The notes under the pieces are model-generated. The model saw nothing but the letters and a program-made list of their open reading frames with translations. It was not told where the DNA came from and did no database searches. From Streptomyces sp. BHT-5-2 (GTDB lineage: Bacteria; Actinomycetota; Actinomycetes; Streptomycetales; Streptomycetaceae), in the NCBI RefSeq assembly GCF_019774615.1, contig NZ_CP081497.1, forward strand, positions 2,418,001 through 2,482,000: DNA of 64,000 nucleotides. The letters are read 5' to 3'. The stretch's first letter is position 1. Every line of letters starts with the position of its first letter. Shown piece after piece: positions 42,866-51,320 of the stretch. Position numbers and translations under genes: made by a program.

Positions 42866-44202
42866 GGCACGACCTCCGAACGACGAACCGGAAGACGCCA
42901 GGGACGGAACGGCCGTCCCTGACCTTCGAAGACCCGGGAGAAGAGCTCGAAGTACGTGAGACGCAGCGCTTGGACCCCCGCCACCAGCGCCTCCAGCGCG
43001 AAGACGAGCACATTGCCCAGGACGAAGAGCACCACGGCGCCCAGCAGCCCTGCCGGGCCGTGCCGGGCCAGGCCCGTGGTGCCCGCCCAGACCACCGCGC
43101 CCAGTACCGCATGGGTGAGACCGAAGGCGGCCAAGCGCGCGAAGGACACCGCGTTGGACAGGATGCGGACGACGCCGTCGAAGAGCTGCACGCCGGTCTG
43201 GAACAGCCCGGAGACACCGCGATCGGTGCCGGCGTACAGGCCCGCCGCCGCCAGGACGGCGCCGGTGACCGCCACCGCGGCCCCCGCCGCCACCACCCAC
43301 CTCAGATGCCCGACGGCGCCCCCCGCCACCCCCGCCAACCCCAGGAAGACACCGCCCCCGGCGATACCCGACAGGGAGTACAGGGCGCCGGAGGGGCCCC
43401 GCTCGCGCCACCGGTTCAACGCCCCCGCTCCGTAAGCGAGGAGGAGCAGGACCGCACCGACCGCAACCGCCGACAGCAGCAGCCGGACGGGAGCGTGCAG
43501 CGGCGCCAACCACAAGACGGGCAGCACCCCGGTCGGCCCGAAGAACTCCCCGTAGGCCAACCCGGCCACGATGCTCAGGACACCGGCGGCGGCCACGAGG
43601 GGCCAGATCCGCAGCCAGGCGGCCAGTCGGCGGGGCCGCAGCACCGCGAGTCCGAGCGCCGCGAGCAACAGCAGGACACCGTGCCCCACGTCGCCGAACA
43701 TCATCCCGAACATCACCGCGTACAGGGCGGCGGCTCCCCACGAGGGGTCGAGGTCCGGGTACGGAGGTGTGCCGTAGGCCGTCACCAGGGACGAGCAGGC
43801 GCCACGTACCGGGCCCGTGCGACGCAGCGCGGTCGGCGGGTCGATGCCCCGCGGCGCCGCCATCGGCACCAGCGCACCGCCGAGTTCGGCCAACCGCGCG
43901 CCCAGCGGTGCCACCTCGGCGCGCGGACACCACCCCGCGAGCGCGGCGACGTCCCCACGCCGGACCGCTTCGCCCAGGCGTGCCGCCACCTCCCGCTCCG
44001 CGGCGAGCGTCGCCGCCGCGGAGCGATCCGGGTACGACGACGCGTCCCCCGGTGGCCCGGGGCCACCGGTCCGGTCGAGGTCCACACATCCGGCCTCGGC
44101 GAGGCACACCAGGGCGTCCCGCTCGGCCGGCCGTGGCACGACCACCGCCACACGCTGCATGGGCACGGGGAAGAGTGCCTCAGACCAGGAAATCGAAGTC
44201 AT
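42862..44202 (-). CDS. atpI: A/V-type ATPase subunit I/a (membrane stator), short form
   Basis: A 446-residue protein; related subunits are usually 600-700. The N-terminal soluble arm is reduced to about 150 residues (PMQRVAVVVPRPAERDALV). The membrane part has seven to eight helices with the typical MFGMMFGDVGHGVLLLL near residue 170, GLAYGEFFG near 215, and ILSNAVSFARLAAFGLTHAV near 365, whose Arg is the essential ion-path residue. GGAGGG lies five bases before the ATG; the gene overlaps subunit C by 23 bases. Confidence 0.88.
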   Translation of the reverse strand: MTSISWSEALFPVPMQRVAVVVPRPAERDALVCLAEAGCVDLDRTGGPGPPGDASSYPDRSAAATLAAEREVAARLGEAVRRGDVAALAGWCPRAEVAPLGARLAELGGALVPMAAPRGIDPPTALRRTGPVRGACSSLVTAYGTPPYPDLDPSWGAAALYAVMFGMMFGDVGHGVLLLLAALGLAVLRPRRLAAWLRIWPLVAAAGVLSIVAGLAYGEFFGPTGVLPVLWLAPLHAPVRLLLSAVAVGAVLLLLAYGAGALNRWRERGPSGALYSLSGIAGGGVFLGLAGVAGGAVGHLRWVVAAGAAVAVTGAVLAAAGLYAGTDRGVSGLFQTGVQLFDGVVRILSNAVSFARLAAFGLTHAVLGAVVWAGTTGLARHGPAGLLGAVVLFVLGNVLVFALEALVAGVQALRLTYFELFSRVFEGQGRPFRPWRLPVRRSEVVP

Positions 44203-45109
44203 CGAAGCCCTCCGGGGAGGAGGCACCGCTCACGGTGAGTTCCAGTGCGGCGCGGGTGCGCCACGCGTCGGCCGACAGGACCGCGACCACGCCCACAACG
44301 GGAATCGCGTCGTACCGGCAGCGGCGCGACATGCTCCGGCCGTCCTGCTCAATATCCCGCCACCACCGTCCCTCCGCCTGCCAGAGGCCGGCCGGATCCT
44401 CGATGCCGCGCAGCGCCCACCGTGCCGAGACGGGGAGCCGACGTCGGTACGCGCGGAAGTCAGGAGCGCGGTAGGCGGGGCCGATGAGCCGTGCGGCCGG
44501 GCCGGTGGCCTGTGCGGGCAGTTCCCGGCCGTGCACGAACCGTTCCCGTGCAACGAGGAGTGCCGCGCGGCCGGCCGCCCAGCGTGCCGCGGGCGGCACC
44601 CGTGCGGCGGTCCTGGCGGCCGCGATGAGCCGCAGCCCGACCGCCAGCTCGGCGGCACTGCCACCGGCACCGCGCCAGGGTGATGCCTGCAGGGCGGTTC
44701 GCAGCTCTTCGGGCCGGGCGGTGCGGGAGAGGTGGTGCCAGGCGGTCGCGAGCGCCCCGAGTTCATACGGGGACGGTTCCGACGGCTCGCCGCTCAGCTG
44801 CCGCAGGTGCCCCTCGACATTGACGATCTCGAAGCCGGACGCCAGCAGGCGGAGATCGTCCACCCCGCGCCGCGGCAGCCAGCCCGCGAGCACACGCAGA
44901 TGCCAGAGCAGGGTCGCCGCGACCGCCCGCTGGGCCGCCGGCAGGGACATGCCGGCGGTCAGCCGCCGTTGATAGGGGGTGGTGGCCAGACGACGCACGG
45001 CCTCGTCCAGCGTGCCGGCAGCCGCGACCCGGCGGGCACCGGCCGCGCCCGGACACCGTTCCAGCAGCCCGCGCGCCCTGGTCACCCCGGCCACCCATGC
45101 GGCACTCAC
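44180..45109 (-). CDS. atpC: A/V-type ATPase subunit C/d-like
   Basis: A 309-residue, all-helical soluble protein with the features of subunit C of archaeal-type enzymes (d of eukaryotic ones): ATTPYQRRL near residue 42, LASGFEIVNVEGHLR near 90 (related to the YKxxxD.xNLxxllR pattern), and GLRLIAAARTAARVPP. The subunit sits on the proteolipid ring and joins it to the shaft. GTG start in a GTGA overlap. Sequence drift from known C subunits is large, so the call also relies on position. Confidence 0.75.
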   Translation of the reverse strand: MSAAWVAGVTRARGLLERCPGAAGARRVAAAGTLDEAVRRLATTPYQRRLTAGMSLPAAQRAVAATLLWHLRVLAGWLPRRGVDDLRLLASGFEIVNVEGHLRQLSGEPSEPSPYELGALATAWHHLSRTARPEELRTALQASPWRGAGGSAAELAVGLRLIAAARTAARVPPAARWAAGRAALLVARERFVHGRELPAQATGPAARLIGPAYRAPDFRAYRRRLPVSARWALRGIEDPAGLWQAEGRWWRDIEQDGRSMSRRCRYDAIPVVGVVAVLSADAWRTRAALELTVSGASSPEGFDDFDFLV

Positions 45110-45585
45110 GGGCCGCCGCCCCGCTCCCGTGAACCTCCGGGGGGTTCGGTGTGCAGGGCGGACAGGCCGAGTTGCCGACGCACCTCGTCGGTCAGCCGGT
45201 CCGCCATGGCCGGGATCCGTGCCGCGGCTCGGCTTCTCAGCACGGCTTCCGCGCGTCGGCCCTCCTCGCGAATCGTGGCGGCCTCCCGTCGGCCGAGCTC
45301 CAGCCGCTGCCGTGCGGCATGCGTTCGGATGCGCTCGGAGAGCGCAGTCGCACGGGCCGTGATGGCCTCCGCGTGGCGGGCGGCGTCCCGGCGGATGCGG
45401 TCGGCCTCACGGCGCGCCGAGGCACGGACGGCTTCCGCCTCGTCGGCCGCGCCGTCCAGTCGGGCCAGCGTCGGTGTGAGTTCGGCGGCCAGCTCCGCGG
45501 CACGATCGGCGGGTACGCCGGTGGCCGCCGGGCCCGGGGTACTGACCGGACGGAAGCGCATCAGGAGATCACGCAGCCCCGCCAT
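45106..45585 (-). CDS. A/V-type ATPase peripheral stalk subunit (G/H-like)
   Basis: A 159-residue protein, mostly one long charged Ala/Arg/Glu-rich helix (residues 28-140, EAEAVRASARREADRIRRDA) as in subunits G/H (AhaH, NtpF) that pair with subunit E. The Pro/Gly-rich ends are not conserved. It is the first gene of the ATPase operon, 95 bases after the USP gene on the same strand; no separate promoter palindrome is seen in that gap, so read-through from the USP gene is possible. Confidence 0.7.
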   Translation of the reverse strand: MAGLRDLLMRFRPVSTPGPAATGVPADRAAELAAELTPTLARLDGAADEAEAVRASARREADRIRRDAARHAEAITARATALSERIRTHAARQRLELGRREAATIREEGRRAEAVLRSRAAARIPAMADRLTDEVRRQLGLSALHTEPPGGSRERGGGP

Positions 45586-45679
45586 CGCCGAACCTCCCTC
45601 CGTCGGCCGTACTGCCGATGCCGTCGTGCTTCCAGTTTCTCCGCAAAGGGGTGGACGGTGCTCGGGAGAGCGCCGCGGC

Positions 45680-46534
45680 TCACTTCCGGGGAACGACCGC
45701 GACCGGGCAGCACGAGTGGTGCAGGAAGGCGAGCACCGACGGGCCGAGGGGCATGGGCATGCGCTGTGTCCGGCGCCCGACGACCAGCAGCCCGGCTCGC
45801 GAGCAGGCGCCCAGGAGCGTGGGCACGGCCCCGCCGTCGAGCACCTCCTCGATCACCTGGACGTTCGGGTACTTCTCGCGCCAGGGGGCCAGGCTTGCCG
45901 AGAGCGACTCCCGCTCCGCCGCCGTGCGCTCCGTCTCGTCCGGTGTCGGGGCGGTGCCGACGTCGAGAGCGGTGGAGGGCGTCCGGGCGCGTACGGCGTG
46001 CAGGCACGCACGGTGTGCCGAGGCGGCGGTGAAGGCGTAGTCGAGCACCGCATCACCTGCGGAGCCCTCTTGTCCCGATACGCCGACGACGATCTCGGGT
46101 CCGGGCCCGACGGACGCCTCCTGCTCACGGACGGTGATCACCGGGCACTCGGCACGCCCCAGAACACACAGGCTCACCGACCCCATCAGGAAGCCCGCGA
46201 TGCTGTCGTGCCCGCGCGACCCCAGTACCAGCAGCGTGGATTCCCCGCTGCGGCCCGCCAGGGCATCCGCGGCCTTCTCCGCCACCTGCTCGGCCTTCAC
46301 CGGAATCCCCGGGTGCATTTCCTTGGCGATGGCCTCGGCCCGGCGGAGCGCTTCGGTGCCGTACCGCCGTCGTTCGGCGCTCTCCGGGACGGACGAGACC
46401 GACCACGGCTGGGAGACCCAGGAATGCAGGAGGTGGAGCGGGAGGTTGCGGACGGCCGCCTCCTCGGCACCCCAGCGCACCGCCGGCTCGCTGTGGCCGG
46501 TGCCGTCGAGCCCGACGAGGACCGCGCCGCCCAT
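45680..46534 (-). CDS. Tandem universal stress protein
   Basis: A 284-residue protein with two USP domains. The first starts GAVLVGLDGTGHSEPAVRW and keeps the ATP loop GSRGHDSIAGFLMGSV. The second starts EIVVGVSGQEGSAGDAVLD and has a degenerate loop (GRRTQRMPMPLGPSVL). It follows the DUF1918 gene by one base and precedes the ATPase operon on the same strand, suggesting a DUF1918-USP-ATPase transcription unit. Confidence 0.92.
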   Translation of the reverse strand: MGGAVLVGLDGTGHSEPAVRWGAEEAAVRNLPLHLLHSWVSQPWSVSSVPESAERRRYGTEALRRAEAIAKEMHPGIPVKAEQVAEKAADALAGRSGESTLLVLGSRGHDSIAGFLMGSVSLCVLGRAECPVITVREQEASVGPGPEIVVGVSGQEGSAGDAVLDYAFTAASAHRACLHAVRARTPSTALDVGTAPTPDETERTAAERESLSASLAPWREKYPNVQVIEEVLDGGAVPTLLGACSRAGLLVVGRRTQRMPMPLGPSVLAFLHHSCCPVAVVPRK

Positions 46535-46535
46535 G

Positions 46536-46772
46536 TCATGCCTCCTCCGGAGTGGCGGTGCGCGGCGGTGCGGCTCCCGGAGCGCAGTGCAGATGCCGGA
46601 CGTGGGTGTCGGGGCCGGGGAAGAAGAGGGAGACCTGATCGGTGTCCGACCAGCGGACGTCGTAGGGCGGGGTCCCGTCTTCGTGGTGCAGTCCCACGAC
46701 TTCCCCGTCCCGCCGGGTGGTTCCCGTGCTCGGTGATGCGACCACGAGCTGATCGCCGATGTGTGCCTGCAC
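46536..46772 (-). CDS. DUF1918 protein
   Basis: A 78-residue protein with the DUF1918 pattern: VQAHIGDQLVVASPSTGTTR, then GEVVGLHHEDGTPPYDVRW and VSLFFPGPDTHV, a small SH3-like barrel of unknown function common next to stress genes in actinomycetes. The GTG that gives the family N terminus was chosen. Its stop is one base from the USP start, so the two are coupled; a palindrome lies 88 bases upstream. Confidence 0.85.
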   Translation of the reverse strand: MQAHIGDQLVVASPSTGTTRRDGEVVGLHHEDGTPPYDVRWSDTDQVSLFFPGPDTHVRHLHCAPGAAPPRTATPEEA

Positions 46773-46860
46773 CGCCCTCACCTCACTTGTGCACCGGTGT
46801 CCAGTGCCGAACCTGTCACAGGGGCGACGGGTCGGACATAGGGCGAGTCGCCTGGCCAAA

Positions 46861-46874
46861 GGGTCGTTCGGCCC
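46861..46874. promoter_or_regulatory. Dormancy-island palindrome, copy 5
   Basis: GGGTCGTTCGGCCC (one departure from consensus) in the 366-base divergent space between DUF1918 and the second cNMP-binding gene. This space holds no protein-like frame. The site is the best candidate control point for the DUF1918-USP-ATPase unit. Confidence 0.65.
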
Positions 46875-47138
46875 ATGGGGTGGGGACCAACCGGAACTGG
46901 CCTTCGGCGCCGCCACGCGTTTCACTGAAAGTGACGAGGAGGACGGTAGACGCGGAGAAGCGGAGCGAGACCGTGCACCGCGCAATCAGGGCCCGCGAGA
47001 AGTGGGCGGTCCTCCTTGGTCGCGAACGCCGGCCCGCCTGTGCGGGCCGGCACGTTCACGGTCCGCCCGCCGGCGGGCGCGGAGCCCTGGTGTCCCGCGG
47101 CGCCGTCCCGCGGACGGCCGGAGATGTGGAGGACGGCC

Positions 47139-47600
47139 ATGACCACCACGCCCCTGCTCCACCGACTCCCGCCCGACGGGCGGGAACGCCTCTTGGCCTT
47201 CGCCCACGAGGTGTCCTTCCCCGAAGGCACCCGCATCTTCGAGGAGGGCGGGGCAGCCGACCAGTTCTGGATCATCCGCACGGGTTCGGTGAACCTGGAC
47301 GTCCGGCTGCCGGGCCGTCGGCCGGCGGTCGTCGAACCGCTGGGCCCGGGGGACCTGTTGGGCTGGTCGTGGCTGGTGCCGCCGTACCGGTGGCGGATGG
47401 GCGCGGAAGCGTTCACCCTCGTGCGGGCCCATGAGTTCGACGCCACCGCGGTGCGCGCACTGTGCGAAGCGGACCCCGCCCTGGGGCTGGCGGTGACCCG
47501 CCAGGTCCTCGACGTGGTCGCCCGCAGGCTGCTGGCCACCCGGCACCGGCTGGTCGATCTGGCCGGCGCGGGCGCGAGCCTCCGCCCCGGACCGACCTGA
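47139..47600 (+). CDS. Stand-alone cyclic-nucleotide-binding domain protein
   Basis: A 153-residue paralogue of the protein in the hydrogenase operon (33351). The shared frame is EVSFPEGTRIFEEGGAADQF, IIRTGSVNLDV, LGPGDLLGWSWLVPPYRWRM and GLAVTRQV. As in the paralogue there is no helix-turn-helix, and the GWSW...PYRW motif replaces the usual cAMP pocket. GGAGG lies before the ATG at 47139. Function unknown; the family appears specific to this type of island. Confidence 0.85.
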   Translation: MTTTPLLHRLPPDGRERLLAFAHEVSFPEGTRIFEEGGAADQFWIIRTGSVNLDVRLPGRRPAVVEPLGPGDLLGWSWLVPPYRWRMGAEAFTLVRAHEFDATAVRALCEADPALGLAVTRQVLDVVARRLLATRHRLVDLAGAGASLRPGPT

Positions 47601-47625
47601 ACGACCCCGCGCCGCCCGTGCTCCG

Positions 47626-48987
47626 TCAGCCGGAGACGCGGCCCCGGGCCACCCGGGACGGGCCGAACACCTCCTGCTCGATCTGCTGCCGCACCCGGTT
47701 CGTCAGCCGTGCCAGCGGCTTCGACACGGTGGCCCGTACCGGCGCCGGCGACCTGATCTCCCTGGCCGCGGCGGGGAGTTGCGCCACCTCCGCGGCGAGC
47801 CGCCGCCGGGCGTCCTCCAACGGCAGCGGCGACACGCACCGCATCCCGCCCCGCATCACCGCCCGCAACAGCGGCACACTGCCGGGCGGCGGCTCCTCGT
47901 CGGCCAGGCCGATCACGTCGACGCAGCCGGGGCGCCGGAAGACCTGCTTGCGGCCGGGTGCCGTCGCCTTGGCCGTCGACAGTTTCATCACCGGACGTCC
48001 GGCGTACTCGACGAGTTTGTAGGCGGTGTCCAGGTACGGGGCGTCGGCGCTGACTCCCACCCGGGTGCCGACGGCGTACACGTCGATCGGCGCCCGCGCC
48101 GACACCAGGTCGTGCACGGAGTACTCGTCCAGGCCACCACTGGCCACGATCCGGACCTGCGGGAGCCCGGCGGCGTCGAGGACGGCCCGGGCGCGGAAGG
48201 ACAGTTCCTTGAGATCACCGCTGTCCAGCCGGACCGCCGAGCCGTCGGCGCGGTCCAATGCACGCAGCACGCGGGCGGCGGCTGCGACACCCGACTCGGT
48301 GTCGTAGGTGTCCACCAGGAGCGTGACCGGGCCGGGGTGGCAGCGCGCGAAGGCGGTGAAGGCCGCCTCCTCGTCCTTGAAGGCTTCGACGTACGAGTGC
48401 GCCATGGTGCCGACCGCGGGGAAGTTCAGGGCCCGGGCCGTGGCGACGTTGCTGGTGCCCGCGAAGCCGGTCAGGGCGGCAAGTCGGGCCGTGTGCAGGC
48501 CGGCGGCCATCCCGTGGGTGCGGCGCAGCGAGAAGTCCACCACCGCATGCCCCCGGGCTGCGAGGACGCAGCGGACGCACTTGGAGGCCACCATGGTCTG
48601 GTGGCTGAGGTGGTTCAGCACACTCGTCTCGACGAGCTGCGCCTGCGGCAGGGGTGCGGTGACCTCCATCAGCGGTTCGCCGGCCAGGACGACGCGGCCC
48701 TCGGGAACCGCGCGCACGCTGCCGGTGAAACGCATCCCCACCAGCGGCATCAGGTCGTGGACCGGACGTCGCAACGCCTCCGCGAAGGCCCTGGCGTCGT
48801 CGAGGCCGACGCGGTACCGGGACAGGTAGCTCAGCGCCGACTCGACACCGGCGCACACCAGGAAGCCCCGGTCGGGCGGGAGTTGACGGACGAAGCAGCT
48901 GAAGGTGGCCGAGTCCGTCATCCGCTCGCTCAGGTAGGAGAGCGCCATGGTCACTTCGTACAGGTCGGTGGTGGTGGTCTCGGACAT
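47626..48987 (-). CDS. pncB: Nicotinate phosphoribosyltransferase
   Basis: A 453-residue enzyme of NAD salvage (nicotinate + PRPP + ATP to nicotinate mononucleotide). Family motifs: TTDLYEVTMALSYL at the start, ATFSCFVRQLPPDRGFLV, DFSLRRTHGMAAGL near 150, TMAHSYVEAF, LLVDTYDTESG, VRLDSGDL and IVASGGLDEY. Mycobacteria have a second, DosR-regulated copy (PncB2), and the location here suggests the same use: NAD supply in dormancy. It converges on the cNMP gene and is divergent from a CBS gene with a palindrome between. Confidence 0.92.
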   Translation of the reverse strand: MSETTTTDLYEVTMALSYLSERMTDSATFSCFVRQLPPDRGFLVCAGVESALSYLSRYRVGLDDARAFAEALRRPVHDLMPLVGMRFTGSVRAVPEGRVVLAGEPLMEVTAPLPQAQLVETSVLNHLSHQTMVASKCVRCVLAARGHAVVDFSLRRTHGMAAGLHTARLAALTGFAGTSNVATARALNFPAVGTMAHSYVEAFKDEEAAFTAFARCHPGPVTLLVDTYDTESGVAAAARVLRALDRADGSAVRLDSGDLKELSFRARAVLDAAGLPQVRIVASGGLDEYSVHDLVSARAPIDVYAVGTRVGVSADAPYLDTAYKLVEYAGRPVMKLSTAKATAPGRKQVFRRPGCVDVIGLADEEPPPGSVPLLRAVMRGGMRCVSPLPLEDARRRLAAEVAQLPAAAREIRSPAPVRATVSKPLARLTNRVRQQIEQEVFGPSRVARGRVSG

Positions 48988-49052
48988 GGCGGCCGTTCCT
49001 TCCACGTTTTCGCTTCCCCATGCCGGGGTGCCCGTCCCCCGGTCCCGCACAT

Positions 49053-49066
49053 GGGCCCTTCGGCCG
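49053..49066. promoter_or_regulatory. Dormancy-island palindrome, copy 6
   Basis: GGGCCCTTCGGCCG, two departures from consensus, 65 bases before pncB and 77 bases before the CBS gene. Confidence 0.5.
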
Positions 49067-49143
49067 CCGGCGAGGACGACCGGCCCACAGCTCCGACCGG
49101 GCTCCCGCGCGACAGTGGGTTCGACGCCGGTGAGGAGGCCGTC

Positions 49144-49590
49144 ATGAGGATTCGCGACGTGATGCGTACGCCGGTGGTCACGGTCACCCCCGACACCACC
49201 CTGCGGGACACTGCGCGGCTGATGGCGCGGCGCACCGTCGGGTGCGTCGTCGTGGTGTCGGCCGAGGCGGTTCTCGGCATGGTCACCGACCGGGATCTCG
49301 CGGTGCGCGGTCTCGGCGCGGAGCGGTGCGCGAGCGCGCCGGTCGGTGAGGTGATGACGGTGCCGGCCCAGGTCGTCCGGCCGGGCGACGACGTGGATGC
49401 CGCGTACCGGACCATGGCGCGCTCGGCGGTCCGCCGGCTCGCGGTCGTCGACGAGGGGCGGCTCGTGGGTGTGGTGGCGTTGGACGACCTGTTGATGGAC
49501 GTCTCCAGGAGGCTCTCCGAACTGCTCGGCGCGGTCTCGTGGTGCGTCCTGGCAGAACCACCGCCGGCGGGGAGGGCCTCGCCGGGTTGA
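49144..49590 (+). CDS. CBS-pair protein
   Basis: A 148-residue protein consisting of one Bateman module: IRDVMRTPVVTVTPDTTLRD, then GMVTDRDLAVRGLG, and VGEVMTVPAQVVRPGDDVDA with VGVVALDDLL. It has no BON domain, unlike the CBS proteins at 23019, 26474 and 51309. Expected to bind adenine nucleotides or NAD-like ligands. GAGG precedes the ATG. Confidence 0.9.
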   Translation: MRIRDVMRTPVVTVTPDTTLRDTARLMARRTVGCVVVVSAEAVLGMVTDRDLAVRGLGAERCASAPVGEVMTVPAQVVRPGDDVDAAYRTMARSAVRRLAVVDEGRLVGVVALDDLLMDVSRRLSELLGAVSWCVLAEPPPAGRASPG

Positions 49591-49633
49591 CGGGGGACGG
49601 CTCGCCTCGGGCGGGCGGCACTCGCCGTGGTGT

Positions 49634-50362
49634 TCATGCGCCCGGACTCTGCTCGGTGCTCCCGGTCGGCGATGCAGGCGCCCCGGGAACGCGGATCCGC
49701 CGACCGCTGATCCGGGTCGGCCGGATGGCGATCCACTGGTACCGGCCACCGCCCACCCACGGGGCCGAGTACGCCTGCTCCTCGAACTTGCGGGACTCGT
49801 AGAAGCCGGTGACGACCTCGGCGGGCCCCACGACCAGCACACTCCACCCCTGACTGAACGCGTCGTCGATGTGGTCCACCTCCAGCGCCGCCTCGTGGCC
49901 GGCCGCCGCTGCGGGACCGGAGCCCGCCTGGGTGCGGTAGGCGATCACGTCGTCGATGACGCTGTAGTTGACGGGGAAGACGGCGGGGGTGTCGTTGAGG
50001 GTGACGGCCACTCTGCCGATGCCGTGGGTGGAGAGCAGTTCCCGGCACTCGGCGGGGCCGAGCGTCAGCACCTCGGGGTGTGTACCGGCTTGGCCGAAGC
50101 CTGCCGGTAGATCGGCGTTACCGCCCGTCAGCTCGGCGACCGAGGTGTTGAGCGCACTGGCGAGGCGCAGCAGGAAGCCGATGCTCGGTTCGGCCGCGTG
50201 TTCTTCGACGTACTGGATGTAGCCGGGTGCGGCGGCGGCCCGGGCCGCGACCTCCTCACGGGTCAGCCCCAGCTGCTCGCGGCGCATCGCGGTGCGCCGT
50301 CCCAGATCGCTGCGGGCCCGGACCGGTTCGGCGCCGGGTCCGGTTGCTCGGTCGCTCGTCAT
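49634..50362 (-). CDS. Helix-turn-helix plus flavin split-barrel (PPOx-like) fusion protein
   Basis: A 242-residue protein. Residues 20-80 are an XRE-type helix-turn-helix (RREQLGLTREEVAARAAAAP, PSIGFLLRLASALN). Residues 100-225 are a pyridoxamine-5'-phosphate-oxidase-like split barrel (STHGIGRVAVTLNDTPAVFP, VNYSVIDDVIAYRT, GWSVLVVGPA). Such fusions are frequent in streptomycete dormancy clusters and may act as redox- or F420/FMN-responsive regulators. AAGGA lies ten bases before the ATG. Third gene of a probable CBS-USP-HTH operon. Confidence 0.85.
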   Translation of the reverse strand: MTSDRATGPGAEPVRARSDLGRRTAMRREQLGLTREEVAARAAAAPGYIQYVEEHAAEPSIGFLLRLASALNTSVAELTGGNADLPAGFGQAGTHPEVLTLGPAECRELLSTHGIGRVAVTLNDTPAVFPVNYSVIDDVIAYRTQAGSGPAAAAGHEAALEVDHIDDAFSQGWSVLVVGPAEVVTGFYESRKFEEQAYSAPWVGGGRYQWIAIRPTRISGRRIRVPGAPASPTGSTEQSPGA

Positions 50363-50418
50363 CGCGCACGCGTCCTTTCTGCCGGCGGCTCCGGCCTCGT
50401 TCGTGCGGCGGGGGTTGG

Positions 50419-51312
50419 TCACTCGTGCGGCACGACCGCCACGGGGCACGGCGCGTGGTGGACGGCCGCGTGGACGACGTGGCCGATGCGCGGGACCGCA
50501 CGGCCCAGGTGTCGGCGGCCGACGATCAGCAACTGCGTTCCCGCTGCCCCGTGCAGCAGGGCCGGTGCCGGACTCTCCATCACCACCTGCTGCTCGACGC
50601 GCACGTCCCGGAACTTCTCCCGCCATGGGCGCAGCGCCTCGGACAGCTCCTCACGTGCCAGCAGTTCGGCTTGTTCCGCAGCGGCCCGCTCCGCGGCGCC
50701 GCCCCGGTCGTAGGCGAACGGCGGTAGGTTCCTGCCGTGTATGGCGCGGAGGGGGACGGCGCGTCGGGCGGCGGTCTCGAAGGCGAAGGCCAACAGCGCG
50801 TCGCCGGGGGCGTGCAGGCTGACACCGACGGCGACGCCGCTGCTGCCCTCGGTGGCCGGGCGATCGTGCCGGGCCCGGACCAGGACGACCGGGATGTCGA
50901 CCCGGGGCACCAGGTCCAGGCCGGTCTCGCCGAGTGTGAAGCGGGCCGCCGGGCCCAGCCCACGCGACCCCAGGACCAGCAGGTCCGCCTGCTCGGCGGC
51001 CTCGACCAGGGCTTCCAACGGCGGCTCGCGCACCAGACTCACATCGATGGGTATCCCGGGCTCGGCCGACTCGACCGTGGCCCTGGCCTCCTCGATGATC
51101 CGGTCCGGCCAGTGCGGGATCTCCTGCGTCCACGGTGCCCCGCGGGGTCTCGCGGTAAGGGGTTCCCAGGCGGTCAGGAGCCGCAGTCGGGACTGTCGTA
51201 GGCGCGCTTCGTGTGCCGCCCACGTCGCTGCCGCCAGGGCATGGGGTGTACCGTCCACGCCGACGGTGATGACGTTCTTCGTGACGGCGCTCTTCATGAT
51301 GGCGGTCTTCAT
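50419..51312 (-). CDS. Tandem universal stress protein
   Basis: A 297-residue protein with two USP domains. The first starts NVITVGVDGTPHALAAATWA and has GSRGLGPAARFTLGETGLD (last Ser replaced by Glu); the second starts VAVGVSLHAPGDALLAFAF with a lost loop (GRRHLGRAVPRIGH). So ATP binding is doubtful in both halves. The first ATG overlaps the CBS-BON stop (ATGA). The N terminus is a threefold 5-residue repeat that offers two ATG starts. Confidence 0.9.
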   Translation of the reverse strand: MKTAIMKSAVTKNVITVGVDGTPHALAAATWAAHEARLRQSRLRLLTAWEPLTARPRGAPWTQEIPHWPDRIIEEARATVESAEPGIPIDVSLVREPPLEALVEAAEQADLLVLGSRGLGPAARFTLGETGLDLVPRVDIPVVLVRARHDRPATEGSSGVAVGVSLHAPGDALLAFAFETAARRAVPLRAIHGRNLPPFAYDRGGAAERAAAEQAELLAREELSEALRPWREKFRDVRVEQQVVMESPAPALLHGAAGTQLLIVGRRHLGRAVPRIGHVVHAAVHHAPCPVAVVPHE

Positions 51313-51320
51313 GATGGCGT
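51276..51320. repeat. Three tandem 15-bp units at the USP start
   Basis: TCTTCGTGACGGCGC, TCTTCATGATGGCGG and TCTTCATGATGGCGT (plus strand). On the coding strand they make the 5-residue repeats x-I-M-K-T, A-I-M-K-S, A-V-T-K-N and duplicate the start codon in frame. Confidence 0.85.
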
